Both the position numbers and the translations under genes were made by a program. 64,000 nt of DNA from Flavobacterium psychrophilum (GTDB lineage: Bacteria > Bacteroidota > Bacteroidia > Flavobacteriales > Flavobacteriaceae), in assembly GCA_945872245.1 (NCBI GenBank), contig CAMBZB010000010.1, positions 3,747-67,746 of the forward strand. The letters run 5' to 3'. The notes under the pieces were generated by a model. It saw only the letters and a list, made by a program, of their open reading frames with translations, searched no databases and was not told where the DNA came from. Shown here in pieces: positions 63,906 to 64,000 of the stretch. The first letter of the stretch is position 1; every line of letters begins with the position of its first letter.

Positions 63906-64000
63906 CACCCGCTTTGAGAGATAAGCGAAAAAAAATAGAAAACGAAAGTTCTTAGACATATTGAATTGACAGCCGTTTTAGGAGAGATCTTAAAACACAA
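63906..64000 (+). other. Leader of a ribosomal RNA operon
   Basis: The end of the window has AGTTCTTAGACATATTGAAT and TGACAGCCGTTTTAGGAGAG, the type of sequence that precedes 16S rRNA in Flavobacterium. AAGTTCTTAGA also occurs after P1 (about 63741). The 16S gene itself starts beyond base 64000. The gap 63472-63693 contains no recognisable gene. Confidence 0.75.

Noticed and set aside
1..64000. CRISPR array, prophage or secondary-metabolite cluster
   Set aside because: No regularly spaced repeats, no phage structural genes and no biosynthetic megaenzymes were seen anywhere in the window.

Overview
The window is a stretch of chromosome from a gliding member of the Bacteroidota, almost certainly Flavobacterium or a close relative. 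The evidence is the AT-rich sequence, the flavobacterial promoter form TTG-N17-21-TAnnTTTG in front of many genes, the gliding-motility genes gldF and gldG, a menaquinone pathway, lipoproteins and domains typical of Bacteroidota, and family-level protein resemblance throughout. Most of the window is ordinary core genome: serA/serC, ychF, parE/parC, menD/B/A/C, glmM, mnmE, dnaN, gldFG, phoH, purC, a tRNA-Tyr, and at the right edge the tandem promoters and leader of a ribosomal RNA operon whose 16S gene should begin just past base 64000.

Layout. 1-4.1 kb: the start of serA, serC, a LuxC-type acyl-CoA reductase divergent from a ferredoxin, and ychF. 4.1-7.4 kb: a FIST-domain sensor gene directly followed by a cytoplasmic hybrid histidine kinase and a flavin reductase; this resembles the NosP/NahK nitric-oxide sensing pair. 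7.6-14.9 kb: topoisomerase IV and small membrane, lipoprotein and pentapeptide genes. 15-22.2 kb: menaquinone genes menD, menB, menA and menC with a CvfB-like protein and a TPR protein between them. 22.2-33.8 kb, all minus strand: an AI-2E-family permease, a 1254-residue multi-PAS hybrid kinase, a CheB-CheR-PAS fusion, a ClC channel with CBS domains, an AlkD-like repair protein and an ACP phosphodiesterase. 33.9-39.5 kb: glmM, then an accessory segment with an intact IS30-type transposase, two related secreted proteins and a predicted outer-membrane barrel protein. 39.5-47.3 kb: small housekeeping and unknown genes, tRNA-Tyr and several decayed genes. 47.6-50.3 kb: a VWA/AAA-ATPase pair. 50.4-64 kb: mnmE, two universal stress proteins, dnaN, gldFG, a SAM-hydrolase-like protein, phoH, purC, an M42 peptidase, a DUF4294 protein and the rRNA leader.

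Three gene relics were recognised by reading frames by hand. A DUF4369-thioredoxin (TlpA-like) gene is split by one in-frame TGA. An NTF2/SnoaL-like gene has lost its start codon and has TGA where Trp is expected. A COG4705-like membrane protein keeps only its C-terminal half. The least explained region is 36.8-39.5 kb. Its first secreted protein carries segments resembling the type VI secretion tube protein Hcp, but in reversed order, together with a repeated SPRDxxxGxxxGKR motif shared with its neighbour. All domain names are from pattern recognition of the translated sequence; no database search was run.
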